A stretch of 64,000 nucleotides of DNA from Comamonas thiooxydans (GCF_000964545.1 NZ_BBVD01000002.1:372001-436000); one strand, 5' to 3'. Counted from the stretch's first letter, positions 36,142 through 47,410 are shown. Notes: generated by a model from the letters alone, not told the origin. Numbers and translations: made by a program.

Positions 36142-37004
36142 GATCCCAGCGACCTCCGATAGGACAGCACACGTGCCTCCAGGCGCCGCACTGCGGCGTC
36201 GGACAGCAGACCCAGCAGCGCGTAGATCAGGATTCCCACCACGATCACATCGGTCTGCCCCCAGTCGCGCGCACGGTTCATCAGATAGCCGATACCGGTC
36301 TGCGTGTTGATCAGCTCCAGCACCACCAGCGCCGTCCAGCACAGCGAGACCGCCATGCGCAGGCCGACAAAAAAGCCCGGCAAGGCACCCGGCAGCGCCA
36401 CCTTGCGAATGAATTCGGCACGCGACAGTCCCAGCGTCTGAGCCAGCTCCACATGACCGATGTCGATGCTGCGCAGCGCTGCATGGGTGTTGATGTAGAT
36501 GGGAATCAGCACTGCGGTAAAGATGAGAAAGACCTTCATCGCCTCGCCTATGCCCAGCCAGATGATGGCCAGCGGGATCAGCGCCAGCGTGGGAACGGCC
36601 CGCTTGATTTGCACCAGGCCATCGATGAGGGCCTCGCCGCTGCGGCTCAGTCCGGCGGCCAGCGCCAGCAACACTCCCACCACAATGCCCAGAAACAGTC
36701 CCGTGTAGGCGCGCCCGGCCGAAGCCAGCAGATGCGGCAGCAGGCTGCCATCGAGCACCATTTCGTAGCCGGTACGCAGAGCCTGCGACGGTGCGGTCAG
36801 CGTCTCCGGAGAGAGATAACCCAGGCGCGATGCAGCCTCCCACAACAGCAGCAGCAGGACGGGCCCGGCCAGCAGCATGCCCGGCGACAGGCGGGCCGGC
36901 ACCAGCGCCGGGGCTTTGCGGTCTGGCGCGGCGAGCGGCGATCCAGTCTGAGACTGCCAGCCGGCCAAGCGCGCTTCCAGAGGAGTCGGTGTCATCACGG
37001 CCAC
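36138..37004 (-). CDS. SsuC-like ABC transporter permease
   Basis: This 288-residue membrane protein has the BPD_transp_1 fold: about six helices (LLAGPVLLLLLWEAASRLGY, TGLFLGIVVGVLLALAAGL, IYINTHAALRSIDIGHVELA). The EAA loop ELAQTLGLSRAEFIRKVALP contacts the ATPase. It lies 3 bases after the receptor gene and overlaps the ATPase gene by 4 bases. An in-frame second ATG 9 bases downstream is also possible as start. Confidence 0.94.
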   Translation of the reverse strand: MAVMTPTPLEARLAGWQSQTGSPLAAPDRKAPALVPARLSPGMLLAGPVLLLLLWEAASRLGYLSPETLTAPSQALRTGYEMVLDGSLLPHLLASAGRAYTGLFLGIVVGVLLALAAGLSRSGEALIDGLVQIKRAVPTLALIPLAIIWLGIGEAMKVFLIFTAVLIPIYINTHAALRSIDIGHVELAQTLGLSRAEFIRKVALPGALPGFFVGLRMAVSLCWTALVVLELINTQTGIGYLMNRARDWGQTDVIVVGILIYALLGLLSDAAVRRLEARVLSYRRSLGS

Positions 37005-37007
37005 TCC

Positions 37008-37997
37008 TCAGCGATTGGCGACGATCACGCCGTCATAGCTCGCCACAAAGGAATCCCTGGCATCCAGACGCTGGGGCAGACTGCCTGCGCTGTGCAGGAT
37101 GTCGATGAGTTTCTGATGATGGGGCTGGGCCTGTGCCGCCGTCTGGAACTCCAGCGGAGCCTGCGCCGCCTGGATGGCCGCCGCGCTCTCGGCATCAAGG
37201 CGCTGGAAGTTGCGCAGGTAATGCTGCCCCCATTCCTTGCGATGGGTATTGCTCCAGCGCCCCGCACGCACGAAGGAGGCCAGGAATTCGCGGATGGCTT
37301 CTGCCTTCTGCGGATCGGCCAGCACATCCGGGCGGGCATAGATATAGGAGGTGGACGGCAGCAGTTGCCGCTCCAGTGGATCGGGCACCACGCGCGCTCC
37401 AACCTGCCTGGACAGTCGCGTGACATGCGGCTCGGAAATGGTGGCGACATCGACGGCACGGGCGCGCAAGGCATCGTTGAGCTCGGCCACGCGCAGATGC
37501 ACCAGCGTGACATCCTTGAGCGTCAGGCCCGCCCGGTTCAGCGCCTCGATGAGGAACACCTGGCGCCCCGAGCCTTCCACATAGCTCACGCGCTTGCCGC
37601 GCAGATCGCTCAGGCGCTCCACCCCGGCTCCGGCATGCTGGAGCAAACGATATTCCGCCCTGGCTCGGGTGAAGGTCGCGATGATGGGCAGGTTCACGCC
37701 TGCGGCCCGCGCCTGTATGGGAGGCGTATCTCCCACATAAGCCATGTCCAGTGCCCCGGCGCGGATGGCCTCGAAAATGGCCGGACCGCCGGCAAAATTG
37801 GGCAGCTCCAGCTGAAAGCCGGTCTTCTTGCGCTCACCGCTGGCATCCAGCAGATGACGAATCAGCTCGCTCTGATCAGCGACAACCAGCCTGGTCCTGG
37901 CATCTGCCGCAGCACGTGCAACACCGGCGGTGCCCATGGCAGTCACTGCCAGCAATGAAGGCCCTGCCAGCAGGAATCGACGCTTGTCCACTTCCAT
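37008..37997 (-). CDS. SsuA-like periplasmic substrate-binding protein with Tat-type signal
   Basis: This receptor of about 329 residues is of the NMT1/SsuA family: MAYVGDTPPIQARAAGVNLP, LRGKRVSYVEGSGRQVFLIE, DALRARAVDVATISEPHVTR. The N-terminus KRRFLLAGPSLLAVTAMGTA looks like a twin-arginine signal, with cleavage after ARA. Two starts compete: ATG 37997, or GTG 37991, for which GGGAG sits at the ideal 6-base distance; the GTG may be the real one. It is the first gene of the transporter-monooxygenase operon. Confidence 0.9.
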   Translation of the reverse strand: MEVDKRRFLLAGPSLLAVTAMGTAGVARAAADARTRLVVADQSELIRHLLDASGERKKTGFQLELPNFAGGPAIFEAIRAGALDMAYVGDTPPIQARAAGVNLPIIATFTRARAEYRLLQHAGAGVERLSDLRGKRVSYVEGSGRQVFLIEALNRAGLTLKDVTLVHLRVAELNDALRARAVDVATISEPHVTRLSRQVGARVVPDPLERQLLPSTSYIYARPDVLADPQKAEAIREFLASFVRAGRWSNTHRKEWGQHYLRNFQRLDAESAAAIQAAQAPLEFQTAAQAQPHHQKLIDILHSAGSLPQRLDARDSFVASYDGVIVANR

Positions 37998-38479
37998 CTC
38001 CCATGTATGCAATGAGACGGATGCTAGGGAGCAGTCGATCGATTCAAAAATATTGATTTCAAATTTGGAAACAACCAACTCATCCGAGCGCCGGAGTCAG
38101 CTCACCGGCCTCGCATGAATTTCACTGTGCTGCCAAGCACTTAAGACGGCACGAGTTGAATTCCGCCACCCGCAAAGCGCGCAACAAGCTTTGATTCAGC
38201 AATATGCTCATGAAATCAATGTTGTTGAAGCTTGGGGAAATGGCCGGCCACCTGGGGCCTGGGTGTCTAGCTGACAACACATGCTCTGACGACATGCTTG
38301 CAAATGTCTTGCCACTCACAATGCAAAACAGCCCGACCCCACCAGAAGCCGGACTGCTTGTTGCATCTGTGATTTCATGCCTGGCGGGCTCCAGCGAGCC
38401 ATGTCAGCCGGCCTCTCCTCCGACTGCCACGGCCCGGCCCGGCACAGATTACTGCCAGGCTTGATCGGTGTATAGGCGC
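37998..38479. other. 482-base intergenic region, no gene recognised
   Basis: It lies between the start of the SsuA-like gene and the stop of the purine permease, both on the minus strand. Near 38040-38075 it holds an AT-rich stretch with the dyad TTTCAAATTTGGAAA, a plausible promoter or regulator site for the transporter operon. The rest shows no convincing ORF, RNA or terminator. Confidence 0.5.
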
Positions 38480-39781
38480 TCAGTGACCGCCGACGTAGAT
38501 GAACTTGAACAGGAACAGGGCCGCAATCACCCACATGATCCAGTGCACCTCCTTGACCTTGCCCGTGCACAGCTTGAGTACGGCATAGGTGATGAAGCCG
38601 AAGGCCAGACCGTTGGCGATGGAGTAGGTGAAAGGCATCATCAGCGCGGTGACGACTGCCGGTATGGCTTCGGTGGTTTCATCCCACTGCACTTCCGTCA
38701 GGTCACGCAGCATCAGGCAGGCCACGAACAGCAGCGCAGGCGCAGTGGCATAGCCGGGCACCACACCGGCCAGCGGCGCGATGAACAAGCAAGCCAGGAA
38801 CAGCATGGCAACCGTGAGAGCCGTCAGACCGGTACGGCCGCCGGCCTGCACACCGGCAGCGCTCTCCACATAGGCGGTGGTGCTGGAGGTACCCAGGATG
38901 GAGCCCACAAAGATCGCGCCCGAATCGGCCAGCAGCGAGCGGTTGAAACGCCCCATGCGCTCAGGCACCAGCAGGCCGGCGCGACGCGCCACGCCCATCA
39001 GCGTGCCGGTGGCATCAAACAGTTCCACCAGGAAGAACACCAGCACCACGTTGAGGAAGCCCGTGGTCAGCGCCGTCTTGATGTCGAGCTTCATGAAGGT
39101 GGGCTCGATGGAGGGAGGTGCCGAGAAGATGCCGTGGAAGGTATTGCCGCCGAAGAAGAACGAGGCCACCGTCACGGCCAGGATGCCGATCAGCAAGGCG
39201 CCCGGCACCTTGAGACGGTCCAGCACCACGATCAGCAAAAAGCCCAGCAGCGCCATGATGACCTCGGGCTTGTGCAGATCGCCCAGCGTCACATAGGTGT
39301 TCTGGTCGGCAGCGACCACACCGGCGGTCTTGAGCGCGATCAGCGCCAGGAATAGACCCAGACCCACGGTGATGGAAACGCGTATGGACTGCGGTATGCC
39401 CTTGATGATGAGCTCACGCAGGCCCAGCATGGTGCAGATCAGGAACAGACATCCCGAGACGAACACCGCCCCCAGGGCAGCCTCCCACGTATAGCCCATC
39501 TTGAGCACCACCACGTAGGCAAAATAGGCGTTCAGCCCCATGCCCGGCGCCAGCGCAATCGGGTAGTTGGCATACAGCGCCATGATGGTCGAGCCCAGCG
39601 CTGCGATCAGGCAGGTGGCGACAAAGACCGAGCCCTTGGGCATGCCCGCATCCCCCAGAATGGAGGGGTTGACGAACATGATGTAGGCCATTGAAAGAAA
39701 GGTCGTCAGCCCTGCGACCAGTTCCGTGCGCACATTGGTGTTGTGCTCCCTGAGTTTGAATATCCGCTCTGTCCAGTTCAT
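38480..39781 (-). CDS. Purine (adenine/guanine/hypoxanthine) permease, AzgA-type NCS2
   Basis: This 433-residue proton-coupled nucleobase importer begins MNWTERIFKLREHNTNVRTE, followed by LVAGLTTFLSMAYIMFVNPS, IALAPGMGLNAYFAYVVV and the conserved SILGTSSTTAYVESAAGVQA typical of AzgA/GhxP/AdeQ proteins. GGAG lies 9 bases before ATG 39781. It lies downstream of xdhAB on the same strand, which fits uptake of hypoxanthine or guanine for oxidation by xanthine dehydrogenase. Confidence 0.93.
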   Translation of the reverse strand: MNWTERIFKLREHNTNVRTELVAGLTTFLSMAYIMFVNPSILGDAGMPKGSVFVATCLIAALGSTIMALYANYPIALAPGMGLNAYFAYVVVLKMGYTWEAALGAVFVSGCLFLICTMLGLRELIIKGIPQSIRVSITVGLGLFLALIALKTAGVVAADQNTYVTLGDLHKPEVIMALLGFLLIVVLDRLKVPGALLIGILAVTVASFFFGGNTFHGIFSAPPSIEPTFMKLDIKTALTTGFLNVVLVFFLVELFDATGTLMGVARRAGLLVPERMGRFNRSLLADSGAIFVGSILGTSSTTAYVESAAGVQAGGRTGLTALTVAMLFLACLFIAPLAGVVPGYATAPALLFVACLMLRDLTEVQWDETTEAIPAVVTALMMPFTYSIANGLAFGFITYAVLKLCTGKVKEVHWIMWVIAALFLFKFIYVGGH

Positions 39782-39944
39782 TGCATAGTCTCCGTGTTGT
39801 TTTGCATGCGAGGCGCAACGCGAGGAACGCGCCCGGTCCTGCGCCGCCAAATGAGCGGCGCAGCACATGGCCTTGCCCCGCGGCAAACAGCCATGACTCA
39901 GAATGGCTGCCGCCCCGCAAGGCGACAACACCTGTGAGGAAAAA

Positions 39945-42371
39945 CTAGCCAGTGTGCCCTTGAACGGCTTCCACTGCGCGCAGGATGGCTTCTGACGTGG
40001 CAGGCGCCTGCAGTGGAGGGTTCATGCGGTGCTCGCCGGCGGCCGACACCGCATCGCGAATCGCGAAGAACACCGAGAACGGCAGCAGCAGCGGGGGCTC
40101 CCCCACGGCCTTGCTGCGGTGGATGGAGTCTTCATAGTTATCGCCCTCGAACAGGCGCACATTGAAGACCGGCGGGCAGTCATTGGCCGTAGGAATCTTG
40201 TAGGTGCTGGGCGCATGGGTCGTGAGCTTTCCGGTTTGCGGATGCCACACCAGCTCCTCGGTGGTCAGCCAGCCCATGCCCTGGATGAAGGCGCCCTCCA
40301 CCTGGCCCACATCGACGGCCGGGTTCAGCGAGCGGCCCACGTCATGCAGCACATCGGCGCGCAGCAGCTTCCATTCGCCCGTCAGCGTGTCGATGACCAC
40401 TTCGCTGACGGCCGCGCCATAGGCAAAGTAGAAGAAGGGGTGACCCTTCATGCGCTTGCCGTCCCAGTGCAGGCCGGGCGTGGCATAGAAGCCATCCGAC
40501 CACAGCTGCACACGCTGCAGATAGGCTGCGCGCACCAGCTCGGCAAACGGCACATTCTGGCCGTTGACCTGCACCGCATTGTTGGCAAAGCGCACGTCAT
40601 GGGCATCGCCGCCATGCAGGCGTGCGGCGCATTCGGCCAGACGCTCGCGCAGCTGGCGTGCGGCATCCTGTGCGGCCTTACCGTTGAGGTCGGCTCCCGT
40701 CGAAGCCGCCGTGGCCGAGGTGTTGGCCACCTTGCTGGTATCGGTGGCCGTCACGCGCACATTCTCGAATGCCACGCCCAGCTCATGCGCCACCACCTGC
40801 GCCACCTTGGTGTTCAGGCCCTGGCCCATTTCGGTGCCGCCATGGTTCACGAGAATCGAGCCATCGGTATAGATATGGACCAGTGCGCCGGCCTGGTTGA
40901 AGTGGGCCACATTGAAGGAGATGCCGAACTTCAGCGGTGTCAGCGCCAGGCCGCGCTTGAGCACGGCACTGCCGGCGTTGAAGGCATTCACGGCCGCACG
41001 GCGCGCACGGTAGTCGCTGGACTCCTCCAGCTCGGCCACCAGCTCGTGAATCACGTTATCGGTCACGACCTGTTCATAGGGCGTGATGTTTCGCTCGCCC
41101 TTGCCGTAGAAGTTGACGCGCCGCACATCGAGCGGATCGCGCCCCAGGCTGCGCGCCACCGTATCCAGAATGTTCTCGATGGCAATCGCGCCCTGAGGTC
41201 CGCCAAAGCCACGGAAAGCCGTATTGCTCTGGGTATTGGTCTTGCCCATATAGCCATGCATGAGCACATCGGGCAGCCAGTAGGTATTGTCGAAATGGCA
41301 CAGCGCACGCGTCATCACGGGCGCCGACAGATCGGCAGAGTGACCGGCGCGCGAGACCATGGAGATCTCGGCTCCCAGCACGCGGCCTTCATCGTCATAG
41401 CCCACTTCGTACTCATACCAGAAGCAGTGACGGCGACCGGTAATCATGAAGTCGTCGTCGCGGTCCAGACGCAGCTTGACCGGTTTCTGCAGCCTGGTTG
41501 CCGCCACGGCCGCCACGCAGGCGAACAGCGCCGACTGCGATTCCTTGCCGCCGAAGCCGCCACCCATGCGTCGGCATTCCACATGCACGCTGTGCGAAGC
41601 CACGCCCAGAGCATGTGCCACCAGATGCTGCATCTCGCTGGGATGCTGAGTGGAGCAATGAATATGCACGGCCCCGTCTTCCTTGGGCGTGGCATAGCTG
41701 ATCTGCCCTTCCAGATAGAACTGCTCCTGCCCGCCCACATCGAAGGAACCCTTGAGGCGGTGCGGCGCGGCATCCATGGCGGCGCGCGCGCCGCCTTCCC
41801 GTGTACTGCGCTCCAGGTGCATGGGCGGCATCACATACTGCCCCAGCTCATGGGCCTTGCGCGGTGTCAGCACGGGCGGCAGCTCGCTGATGGTGGCCGC
41901 TGCCTTGGCCAGGGCGGCTGCACGTCTTGCCGCATCGCGCGAGCGGGCAATCACGGCGAACAGGGGCTGGCCTACGTAGCGGATTTCGCCGTCGCACAGA
42001 ATCGGGTCGTCATGAATGATGGAGCCGCAGTCGTTGACACCGGGGATGTCGGCTGCCGTGATCACGTCCACCACTTCGGGCATGGCCCGCACGGCCTCCA
42101 GCGCCAGCGCCGTCAAACGGCCGTGGGCCACGGGAGAGAGGCCCAGCGCACAATGCAGCGTGCCTTCCAGCTCGGGCAGGTCGTCGATATAGGCGGCCTC
42201 GCCGGCCACATGCAGGTGTGCGGACTCGTGCTTGCGGCTGACGCCCACGCGTGCGCCCTGATCATGGGCCTTGGCCTCGGTCACTTCGTCAATGCGATAA
42301 GCCTGATTCTTGCGGTAATCGGCAAAGGCTTCCGCCACCAGTTCATTCGTCAATTCAAGGGGGTTGTTCAT
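39945..42371 (-). CDS. xdhB: Xanthine dehydrogenase, molybdopterin-binding subunit
   Basis: This 808-residue large subunit oxidises hypoxanthine and xanthine to urate at a molybdenum cofactor. It shows AAYIDDLPELEGTLHCALGL, the Moco motifs MGGGFGGKESQSALF and NTAFRGFGGPQGAIAIE, GTEMGQGLNTKVAQ, and the catalytic Glu in KAVGEPPLLLPFSVF. It is separated from xdhA by one base. The usual third gene, xdhC, which inserts the sulfurated cofactor, does not follow; the purine permease does. Confidence 0.96.
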   Translation of the reverse strand: MNNPLELTNELVAEAFADYRKNQAYRIDEVTEAKAHDQGARVGVSRKHESAHLHVAGEAAYIDDLPELEGTLHCALGLSPVAHGRLTALALEAVRAMPEVVDVITAADIPGVNDCGSIIHDDPILCDGEIRYVGQPLFAVIARSRDAARRAAALAKAAATISELPPVLTPRKAHELGQYVMPPMHLERSTREGGARAAMDAAPHRLKGSFDVGGQEQFYLEGQISYATPKEDGAVHIHCSTQHPSEMQHLVAHALGVASHSVHVECRRMGGGFGGKESQSALFACVAAVAATRLQKPVKLRLDRDDDFMITGRRHCFWYEYEVGYDDEGRVLGAEISMVSRAGHSADLSAPVMTRALCHFDNTYWLPDVLMHGYMGKTNTQSNTAFRGFGGPQGAIAIENILDTVARSLGRDPLDVRRVNFYGKGERNITPYEQVVTDNVIHELVAELEESSDYRARRAAVNAFNAGSAVLKRGLALTPLKFGISFNVAHFNQAGALVHIYTDGSILVNHGGTEMGQGLNTKVAQVVAHELGVAFENVRVTATDTSKVANTSATAASTGADLNGKAAQDAARQLRERLAECAARLHGGDAHDVRFANNAVQVNGQNVPFAELVRAAYLQRVQLWSDGFYATPGLHWDGKRMKGHPFFYFAYGAAVSEVVIDTLTGEWKLLRADVLHDVGRSLNPAVDVGQVEGAFIQGMGWLTTEELVWHPQTGKLTTHAPSTYKIPTANDCPPVFNVRLFEGDNYEDSIHRSKAVGEPPLLLPFSVFFAIRDAVSAAGEHRMNPPLQAPATSEAILRAVEAVQGHTG

Positions 42372-42372
42372 T

Positions 42373-43977
<1,605 letters not shown>

Positions 43978-44139
43978 GATCGTGGGACAGGGTGAGATTG
44001 AATGCCTGCATGCAAGATGCATTCCAAACGCAGCATTCGTCAAGATCGAAGGCTACGCCTGCATGGGCAGCTTCTCATACAGACGCGCTCATAGGGGCTA
44101 TGTAGCGCGTCATATATCCGTGACCAAAATCAAGGGTGA

Positions 44140-44168
44140 ACCCGTACAAAACCCGGTTCCCTACGGGT
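44140..44168. promoter_or_regulatory. Dyad upstream of xdhA, candidate regulator site
   Basis: ACCCGTA and TACGGGT are exact inverted copies separated by 15 bases, about 165 bases before the xdhA start. No regulator gene is adjacent. Confidence 0.35.
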
Positions 44169-44208
44169 AAGTCCCAGGAGGTGGGGGCCAAGTCGCGCTC
44201 CCCTATCA

Positions 44209-44288
44209 ATAGCTAATAGCGCCTTTTAATCAATGACTTCAAATTGAAAACAATCTGAAATCTTTTATTGACAAGCGCTACAAGCTAT
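44209..44288. repeat. 80-bp double-palindrome repeat, family A, copy 3
   Basis: The ends are ATAGCTAATAGCGCC and AAGCGCTACAAGCTAT, inverted with a few mismatches, around the AT-rich inner part TTCAAATTGAAAACAATCTG. It lies just downstream of the MFS stop codon (44296) and may end that transcript. Confidence 0.75.
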
Positions 44289-44295
44289 CAAATTT

Positions 44296-45720
44296 TCAAG
44301 CGTCGCCACCATCCGGAGCCGGGCGCACAGGCTCGTCGGCATCGAGCTGGCTGAACACCAGCGTCGCCGCCAGCGTCATCAATGCCACCGTCACAAAGGT
44401 GGCGCGAATGGCCTGCATGCGCTCGTCGCTGTGCGCCGGCCACATATCGCTGAAGCCCGTCAGCAAGGCTCCGGCCAGTGCCACGCCCATGCTCATGGCC
44501 AGCATCTGCACCATGGACAGCAGGCTGTTGCCGCTGCTCGCAGACTCGCCCTCCATGTCCTTGAGCGTGACCGAATTCATGGCCGAGAACTGCATGGAGT
44601 TGAAGCCGCCGAAGATGAACAGCTGCACCAGCAGCAGCCAGACCGGCGTTCCAGGCACCACCAGCCCGAAGGAGGCCAGCATCACTGCCAGCATCACCGA
44701 ATTGACCTGCAGCACGCGCTTGTAGCCAAAGCGCTGCACCGTGCGCACGGCAATGCGCTTGACCAGCATGCTGCCGGTGACGGTGGCCAGCATCATCAGG
44801 CCCGCGTTCATGGGCGACATCTTGAGGCCGACCTGCAGCATCAGCGGGATCAGGAACGGCGCGGCACCGCTGCCGAAACGCGTGAACAGATTGCCCAGCA
44901 GGCCAACGCGCAGCGAGCGCACCTTGAACAGGCCCGGCGCAAACAACGGCTCGTCCACGCGCAGCGCATGCATCCAGTAGCTGGCCAGACTGGCCAGGCC
45001 GAACACCATGAGCACCACCACCAGCGCCATGCCCAGCCCCATGCCGGACAAGCCGTCCAGCGCAATGGAAATCGCCACCATGCCGAAGGCCAGCATGGCA
45101 TAGCCCTTGCCGTCAAAGCGGTGCACGGCCACGGGCGCGCTGCGCGGAAACCAGCGCCAGGTGGCCCACAGCCCTATCAGTCCCACGGGCACATTGATCC
45201 AGAAGATCCAGTGCCAGCTGGCGTACTCCACCATCCAGCCGCCCAGGGTAGGCCCCAGCAGCGGGCCGACCTGGCCCGGTATGGCGATGAAGCTCATGGC
45301 ACGAATGAACTCGCCACGCGGATAGGTACGCAGCACGGCCAGCCGCCCCACGGGCAGCATCATGGCGCCGCCCACGCCCTGCACCACGCGTGCCGCGATC
45401 AGAAACGGCAGACTGGGCGAGAGTGCGCACAACACCGAGCCCAGCACAAACAGGCCTATCGCCCAGCCGTAAACGCGCCGCGTGCCAAAGCGGTCGGCCA
45501 CCCAGCCCGTGGCCGGGATCAGCATGGCCGTGGTCAGCGCATAGGCCACGATGACGGACTGCATCTTCATCGGGCTCTCGCCCAGCTCGGTCGCCATGGC
45601 CGGCAACGCCGTGTTGAGAATGGTCGCGTCCAGCGACTGCATGAAAAAGCCTATGGCCACCAGCCACAGCAGTCTTTCTTTATGGGGGGCACTATGGTGC
45701 GCGGTGGGCATCTCACCCAT
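44296..45720 (-). CDS. MFS transporter of the DHA2 (EmrB/QacA, MdtD-like) family
   Basis: This 474-residue drug:H+ antiporter-2 family protein has about 14 helices and motifs WLVAIGFFMQSLDATILNTA, VADRFGTRRVYGWAIGLFVL, ARVVQGVGGAMMLPVGRLAV and PLLGPTLGGWMVEYASWHWI. ATG 45720 has GGAG six bases upstream; the open frame before it contains the erpA terminator and is not coding. It exports unknown compounds. No regulator is adjacent. Confidence 0.92.
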   Translation of the reverse strand: MGEMPTAHHSAPHKERLLWLVAIGFFMQSLDATILNTALPAMATELGESPMKMQSVIVAYALTTAMLIPATGWVADRFGTRRVYGWAIGLFVLGSVLCALSPSLPFLIAARVVQGVGGAMMLPVGRLAVLRTYPRGEFIRAMSFIAIPGQVGPLLGPTLGGWMVEYASWHWIFWINVPVGLIGLWATWRWFPRSAPVAVHRFDGKGYAMLAFGMVAISIALDGLSGMGLGMALVVVLMVFGLASLASYWMHALRVDEPLFAPGLFKVRSLRVGLLGNLFTRFGSGAAPFLIPLMLQVGLKMSPMNAGLMMLATVTGSMLVKRIAVRTVQRFGYKRVLQVNSVMLAVMLASFGLVVPGTPVWLLLVQLFIFGGFNSMQFSAMNSVTLKDMEGESASSGNSLLSMVQMLAMSMGVALAGALLTGFSDMWPAHSDERMQAIRATFVTVALMTLAATLVFSQLDADEPVRPAPDGGDA

Positions 45721-45751
45721 GGGCAGCTCCGGAACGAGTCGGCAAGGCAAC

Positions 45752-45778
45752 AAAAAAGCCGCTGACAAGCAGCGGCTT
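45752..45778 (-). terminator. Rho-independent terminator after erpA
   Basis: The stem AAGCCGCTG / CAGCGGCTT (9 bp) with loop ACAAG is followed on the minus strand by a run of T residues, 54 bases after the erpA stop. Confidence 0.88.
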
Positions 45779-45832
45779 AAGCAATATGCGAGCGCCAGAC
45801 CAAAGCGGCCGGCGCGCGGACAATCATTTCAC

Positions 45833-46198
45833 TCAGACCGAGAAGCTGGAGCCGCAGCCGCAGGTGGTCGAGGCATTGGGGTTCTTGATCACGAACTGAG
45901 CGCCTTGCAGGTCTTCCTTGTAGTCGATCTCGGCGCCCACCAGATACTGATAGCTCATGGAGTCGATCAGCAGCGAGACACCGTTCTTGGTCATGGTGGT
46001 GTCGTCGTCGTTGGTGATCTCGTCGAAGGTGAAACCGTACTGGAAACCGGAGCAGCCACCACCTTGCACAAAAACGCGCAGCTTCAGATCGGGATTGCCT
46101 TCTTCGGCAATCAGGTCGGCCACCTTGGCAGCAGCGCTGTCGGTGAAGACGATGGGGGAAGGCATTTCGGTGGTCGTGGTTTCAGCAACGGCGCTCAT
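45833..46198 (-). CDS. erpA: Iron-sulfur cluster insertion protein ErpA
   Basis: This 121-residue A-type carrier delivers [Fe-S] clusters to apo-proteins, including those of isoprenoid synthesis. The three cluster cysteines are C49 in [11 protein letters not shown] and C113/C115 in [12 protein letters not shown] 46198 has GGAG eight bases upstream. It lies behind the rpsI terminator and so has its own promoter. Confidence 0.96.
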   Translation of the reverse strand: MSAVAETTTTEMPSPIVFTDSAAAKVADLIAEEGNPDLKLRVFVQGGGCSGFQYGFTFDEITNDDDTTMTKNGVSLLIDSMSYQYLVGAEIDYKEDLQGAQFVIKNPNASTTCGCGSSFSV

Positions 46199-46330
46199 GG
46201 CATTACTCCGTAGTTTCTTGATTGCCTGAAATGGTACAGCAAGGGGCTCGGGAATACCGGCCGTATCTCTTTGTCGCCAGTGCAAGTGGGGGCTTTGCGC
46301 AAGCGCTGGACAAGGCTGCGACCGCCCATG

Positions 46331-46368
46331 AAAAAACCGCCAGGAACTTGCATTCGAGGCGGTTTTTT
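46331..46368. terminator. Terminator of the rplM-rpsI operon
   Basis: AAAAAACCGCC and GGCGGTTTTTT form a perfect stem with a 16-base loop, between rpsI and erpA. It can act in both directions. Confidence 0.85.
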
Positions 46369-46410
46369 CGTGAAAGGACTCCGAAGAGCCCTTTCTGCAG
46401 GGGAAACGGA

Positions 46411-46803
46411 TTAACGCTTCGAGAACTGCTTGGCGCGGCGTGCGGAGTGCAGACCGACCTTCTTACGTTCGACTTCACGAGCGTCGCGAGTCACGAAGCC
46501 GGCTTGGCTCAGTGCAGGCTTCAGAGCTGCGTCATAGTCGATCAGGGCACGGGTGATGCCGTGACGGGTTGCACCGGCTTGACCGGATTCGCCGCCGCCA
46601 TGGACGTTCACTTGAATGTCGAAAGTCTCCAGGTTCTCAGTCAGAACCAGGGGTTGCTTTGCGATCATGATGGAGGTTTCGCGACCAAAGTACTGCTGAA
46701 TGTCCTTGCCATTCACAGTAATCTTGCCGGAGCCCTTCTTCAGAAACACGCGAGCGACGCTGGACTTGCGACGGCCTGTGCCATTGTTCCAATCACCAAT
46801 CAT
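46411..46803 (-). CDS. rpsI: 30S ribosomal protein S9
   Basis: This 130-residue protein begins [20 protein letters not shown] and ends with the basic tail [17 protein letters not shown], whose last Arg reaches the ribosomal P site. [20 protein letters not shown] is the family signature. It is second in the rplM-rpsI operon, 10 bases after rplM. Confidence 0.98.
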   Translation of the reverse strand: MIGDWNNGTGRRKSSVARVFLKKGSGKITVNGKDIQQYFGRETSIMIAKQPLVLTENLETFDIQVNVHGGGESGQAGATRHGITRALIDYDAALKPALSQAGFVTRDAREVERKKVGLHSARRAKQFSKR

Positions 46804-46813
46804 CTAGGTCTCC

Positions 46814-47242
46814 TTAGATTTCCAGAGCCTTAGGCTGCTGTGCGGTATGGGGGTGCTCAGCACCGCCGTAAACCTTCAGCTTCTTGATCATGGCGTAGCC
46901 CAGAGGACCCTTGGGCAGCATGCCCTTGACGGCCTTCTCGAGAGCACGGCCAGGGAACTTGGCTTGCAGGTCGCGGAAGTTGGTGGCAGTGATGCCGCCG
47001 GGGAAACCGGAGTGACGGTAGTACACCTTGTCCAGGTTCTTGGTACCAGTGACCTTGAGCTTGGAGGCGTTGATGATGACGATGTAGTCACCGGTGTCAA
47101 CGTGAGGTGTGTAAATGGCCTTGTGCTTGCCGCGCAGACGGAGTGCCACTTCGCTGGCGACACGTCCGAGCACCTTATCGGTGGCGTCAATCACAAACCA
47201 CTCGTGTTGCACCTCAGCGGGCTTTGCGCTGAATGTAGACAT
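46814..47242 (-). CDS. rplM: 50S ribosomal protein L13
   Basis: This 142-residue protein has the L13 pattern [40 protein letters not shown] and [20 protein letters not shown]. It is first in the operon with rpsI. The about 160-base leader holds a conserved-looking stem close to the start codon that may mediate autoregulation. Confidence 0.98.
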   Translation of the reverse strand: MSTFSAKPAEVQHEWFVIDATDKVLGRVASEVALRLRGKHKAIYTPHVDTGDYIVIINASKLKVTGTKNLDKVYYRHSGFPGGITATNFRDLQAKFPGRALEKAVKGMLPKGPLGYAMIKKLKVYGGAEHPHTAQQPKALEI

Positions 47243-47252
47243 GAGTTTTCTC

Positions 47253-47304
47253 TTTCAAGAAGGTTTGGCGGTCCCTTTTCCGCGGTCGGTGCTTCTTCTT
47301 GAAA
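47253..47304 (-). promoter_or_regulatory. Stem-loop in the rplM leader, candidate autoregulatory element
   Basis: On the minus strand TTTCAAGAAG (47295-47304) pairs exactly with CTTCTTGAAA (47253-47262), ten base pairs that end about ten bases before the rplM ATG and so can hide the ribosome binding region. Confidence 0.5.
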
Positions 47305-47410
47305 AAGACAGGTCTTTTAAAGGAAGCCTCTTAGGCGGGGTTACTCGGACCAATTTAAACTTGACCCAAGCCTTCGCCGCGGGAACCATAAAATCGCTGC
47401 GAAGCCCGCC

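Larger units (their letters stand above)
43978..44295. other. 318-base region upstream of xdhA with dyad and repeat
   Basis: It holds a 7-bp inverted repeat, ACCCGTA / TACGGGT (44140-44146 and 44162-44168), and the family A repeat at 44209-44288. The AT-rich CATATATCC near 44111 could be part of the xdhA promoter. There is no convincing gene. Confidence 0.5.

Noticed and set aside
38204..38464. 86-codon plus-strand frame in the gap before the purine permease
   Set aside because: No ribosome binding site, no domain, and it ends against the convergent permease gene; looks like chance.
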